Below are positions 5,469 to 6,389 of a stretch of 6,389 nucleotides of DNA, piece by piece. Location of the stretch: positions 1 to 6,389 of the forward strand of contig JAQUAC010000136.1 in NCBI GenBank assembly GCA_028687415.1. Direction: 5' to 3'. A model generated the notes under the pieces. That model had not been told where the DNA came from. It ran no database searches and was given only the letters and a program-made list of their open reading frames with translations. Both the position numbers and the translations under genes were made by a program. Source of the DNA: Acidocella sp. GTDB lineage: Bacteria; Pseudomonadota; Alphaproteobacteria; Acetobacterales; Acetobacteraceae. Every line of letters starts with the position of its first letter. The stretch's first letter is position 1.

Positions 5469-6389
5469 TTACTCCGCAGCGTTTTTCATGATCTTGGCAC
5501 CGCCTGGCACGCGGTCTGAAAGGTCTGCCGCCTTATGCACCACACGCAGCGGCTCATTCCAGTCAAAGTTACGATACACGGCATTGAGATGCGCGAATGG
5601 CGGCGACTGCGCGAAGAGCTGGAAGGTAAGCCGGTGTCCGGCATAGTCTGAATTCACCAAATCACGCGCAAAAGCCAGCAACTTACGGCGGTCGTCGGCC
5701 ACCCACTCATCGTTGATGCTGTAGTATTTCTCCATCCACGGCGCCGTTTCCGGGTTACGGAATGCGTCCACATCCGGCGTTACGCAGATTTGCCCGCCGC
5801 AGAGTTCGCGGGTGAGGTGCATCATTTCATGCAGCTGCGAGCAGGCAAGAACGCGCCCCGTATACAGAAAGGACTGATTGGGCATGAGCAACCCGCCAGG
5901 GCTGCGCTCGGCGCAGGCTATGGCAGCGGTGAGATGGGCGTTGATGCCCTCGCGGTAGCAGGCGAGTTTCGCCAGTTTCTCTTGCACGGCTTGCTGCTTG
6001 TCCAACCCCGTCTGCCGCACGTTGAACAAGGCGGCGCCGATGAGGAAGTCGGCCAGCTTCAAATTCCGCTGCACGAAGGCGAAGGCGGAGTAACGGTGCA
6101 GCGTGGCGCGGATGAAGGTAGCCGCCTTGGTGTGCCGGTAGAACAGCACGTTCTCCCACGGGATCAGCACATTATCGAAAATCACCAGCATATCCACCTC
6201 GTCGAACTTGTTCGACAGCGGATAATCCTCGGCCGGCGCCCGGCCAGCGAAGCCGGTGCGGCAGATGAATTTCAGATTCGGCGAGCCTAGGTCGCAAACA
6301 AACCCAACCGCATAATCAGAGAGCTCGGCATCACCCCAATTGGCGATGGTCGGCTTAGTAAAGGCCTGATTGGCATAGGCGGCCGCGGT
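5469..6389 (-). CDS. HpaB-type (4-hydroxyphenylacetate 3-hydroxylase family) FAD-dependent monooxygenase, 5' end outside window
   Basis: The frame stays open to the window edge and gives the last 306 residues of a protein whose relatives have about 480-520. Numbering from the first visible residue, family strings are NWGDAELSDYAVGF at 17-30, CRTGFAGRAP at 43-52, DYPLSNKFDE at 55-64 and FDNVLIPWENVLFYRH at 71-86. The related 4-hydroxybutyryl-CoA dehydratases use a His and a Cys seven residues later as iron-sulfur ligands. Here His98 is present but the Cys position is Phe105, which favours a flavin monooxygenase. HpaB enzymes hydroxylate phenols using reduced FAD delivered by a separate small reductase (HpaC type). 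No reductase gene is in the window. Active-site residues of the N-terminal half are not visible, so 4-hydroxyphenylacetate need not be the substrate. The gene is first among the visible part of a three-gene minus-strand operon with the RidA-like and class II aldolase genes. Confidence 0.88.
   Translation of the reverse strand, partial: TAAAYANQAFTKPTIANWGDAELSDYAVGFVCDLGSPNLKFICRTGFAGRAPAEDYPLSNKFDEVDMLVIFDNVLIPWENVLFYRHTKAATFIRATLHRYSAFAFVQRNLKLADFLIGAALFNVRQTGLDKQQAVQEKLAKLACYREGINAHLTAAIACAERSPGGLLMPNQSFLYTGRVLACSQLHEMMHLTRELCGGQICVTPDVDAFRNPETAPWMEKYYSINDEWVADDRRKLLAFARDLVNSDYAGHRLTFQLFAQSPPFAHLNAVYRNFDWNEPLRVVHKAADLSDRVPGGAKIMKNAAE
5472..5475 (-). promoter_or_regulatory. Shine-Dalgarno for the RidA-like gene within the end of the monooxygenase gene
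   Basis: GGAG reads from 5475 to 5472 on the minus strand, inside the last sense codons of the monooxygenase gene and six bases before the RidA ATG. Ribosomes finishing the first gene therefore terminate on the initiation site of the second, which fits operon co-translation. Confidence 0.7.

Noticed and set aside
5469..6389. 4-hydroxybutyryl-CoA dehydratase instead of a monooxygenase
   Set aside because: The iron-sulfur cysteine seven residues after the conserved His is Phe, and the remaining strings fit the HpaB hydroxylase branch.

Overview
The window holds seven protein-coding genes, two of them cut by the window edges, and no RNA gene, insertion sequence or CRISPR array that I can see. 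The GC-rich coding sequence, Shine-Dalgarno starts and the closest remembered family patterns suggest a Pseudomonadota chromosome, most likely an alphaproteobacterium. That placement is inference from protein character only.

Layout from left to right. Bases 1-1335 (minus) encode the first 445 residues of a trimethylamine/dimethylamine dehydrogenase-type flavoprotein (FMN barrel, 4Fe-4S site, start of the nucleotide-binding domain). A 193-base divergent intergenic region carries a perfect 13-bp LysR-type T-N11-A box. Bases 1529-2662 (plus) encode an ArgE-like M20 metallo-deacylase. It converges on a LysR-type regulator (2659-3576, minus) with a 4-base overlap of the stops. A 102-base divergent region with a second operator-like palindrome separates the regulator from a DUF1028 putative Ntn-hydrolase (3679-4353, plus). 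This in turn abuts a minus-strand operon of three genes: an HpaB-type flavin monooxygenase (from 6389, 5' end missing, to 5469), a RidA-family protein (5465-5058) and a class II aldolase/adducin-family enzyme (5061-4354). The genes of this operon are 3 bases apart and then overlap by 4 bases.

Read together, the set looks like a small-molecule catabolic locus for a nitrogen-containing and probably N-methylated and/or aromatic compound. It offers an N-dealkylating flavoprotein, an FAD-dependent hydroxylase, a RidA-like protein that could act on an enamine/imine or related intermediate, a metal-dependent C-C lyase or decarboxylase, two amide-bond hydrolase candidates and one LysR regulator. The substrate cannot be named from sequence. 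Three details argue against a textbook pathway: the amine dehydrogenase has lost most of the aromatic bowl that binds trimethylamine, the RidA protein lacks the family's substrate-binding arginine, and the ArgE-like enzyme sits with catabolic genes rather than arginine genes. A pathway enzyme set of this composition is not one I can match to a named route, and it is the most interesting feature of the window.
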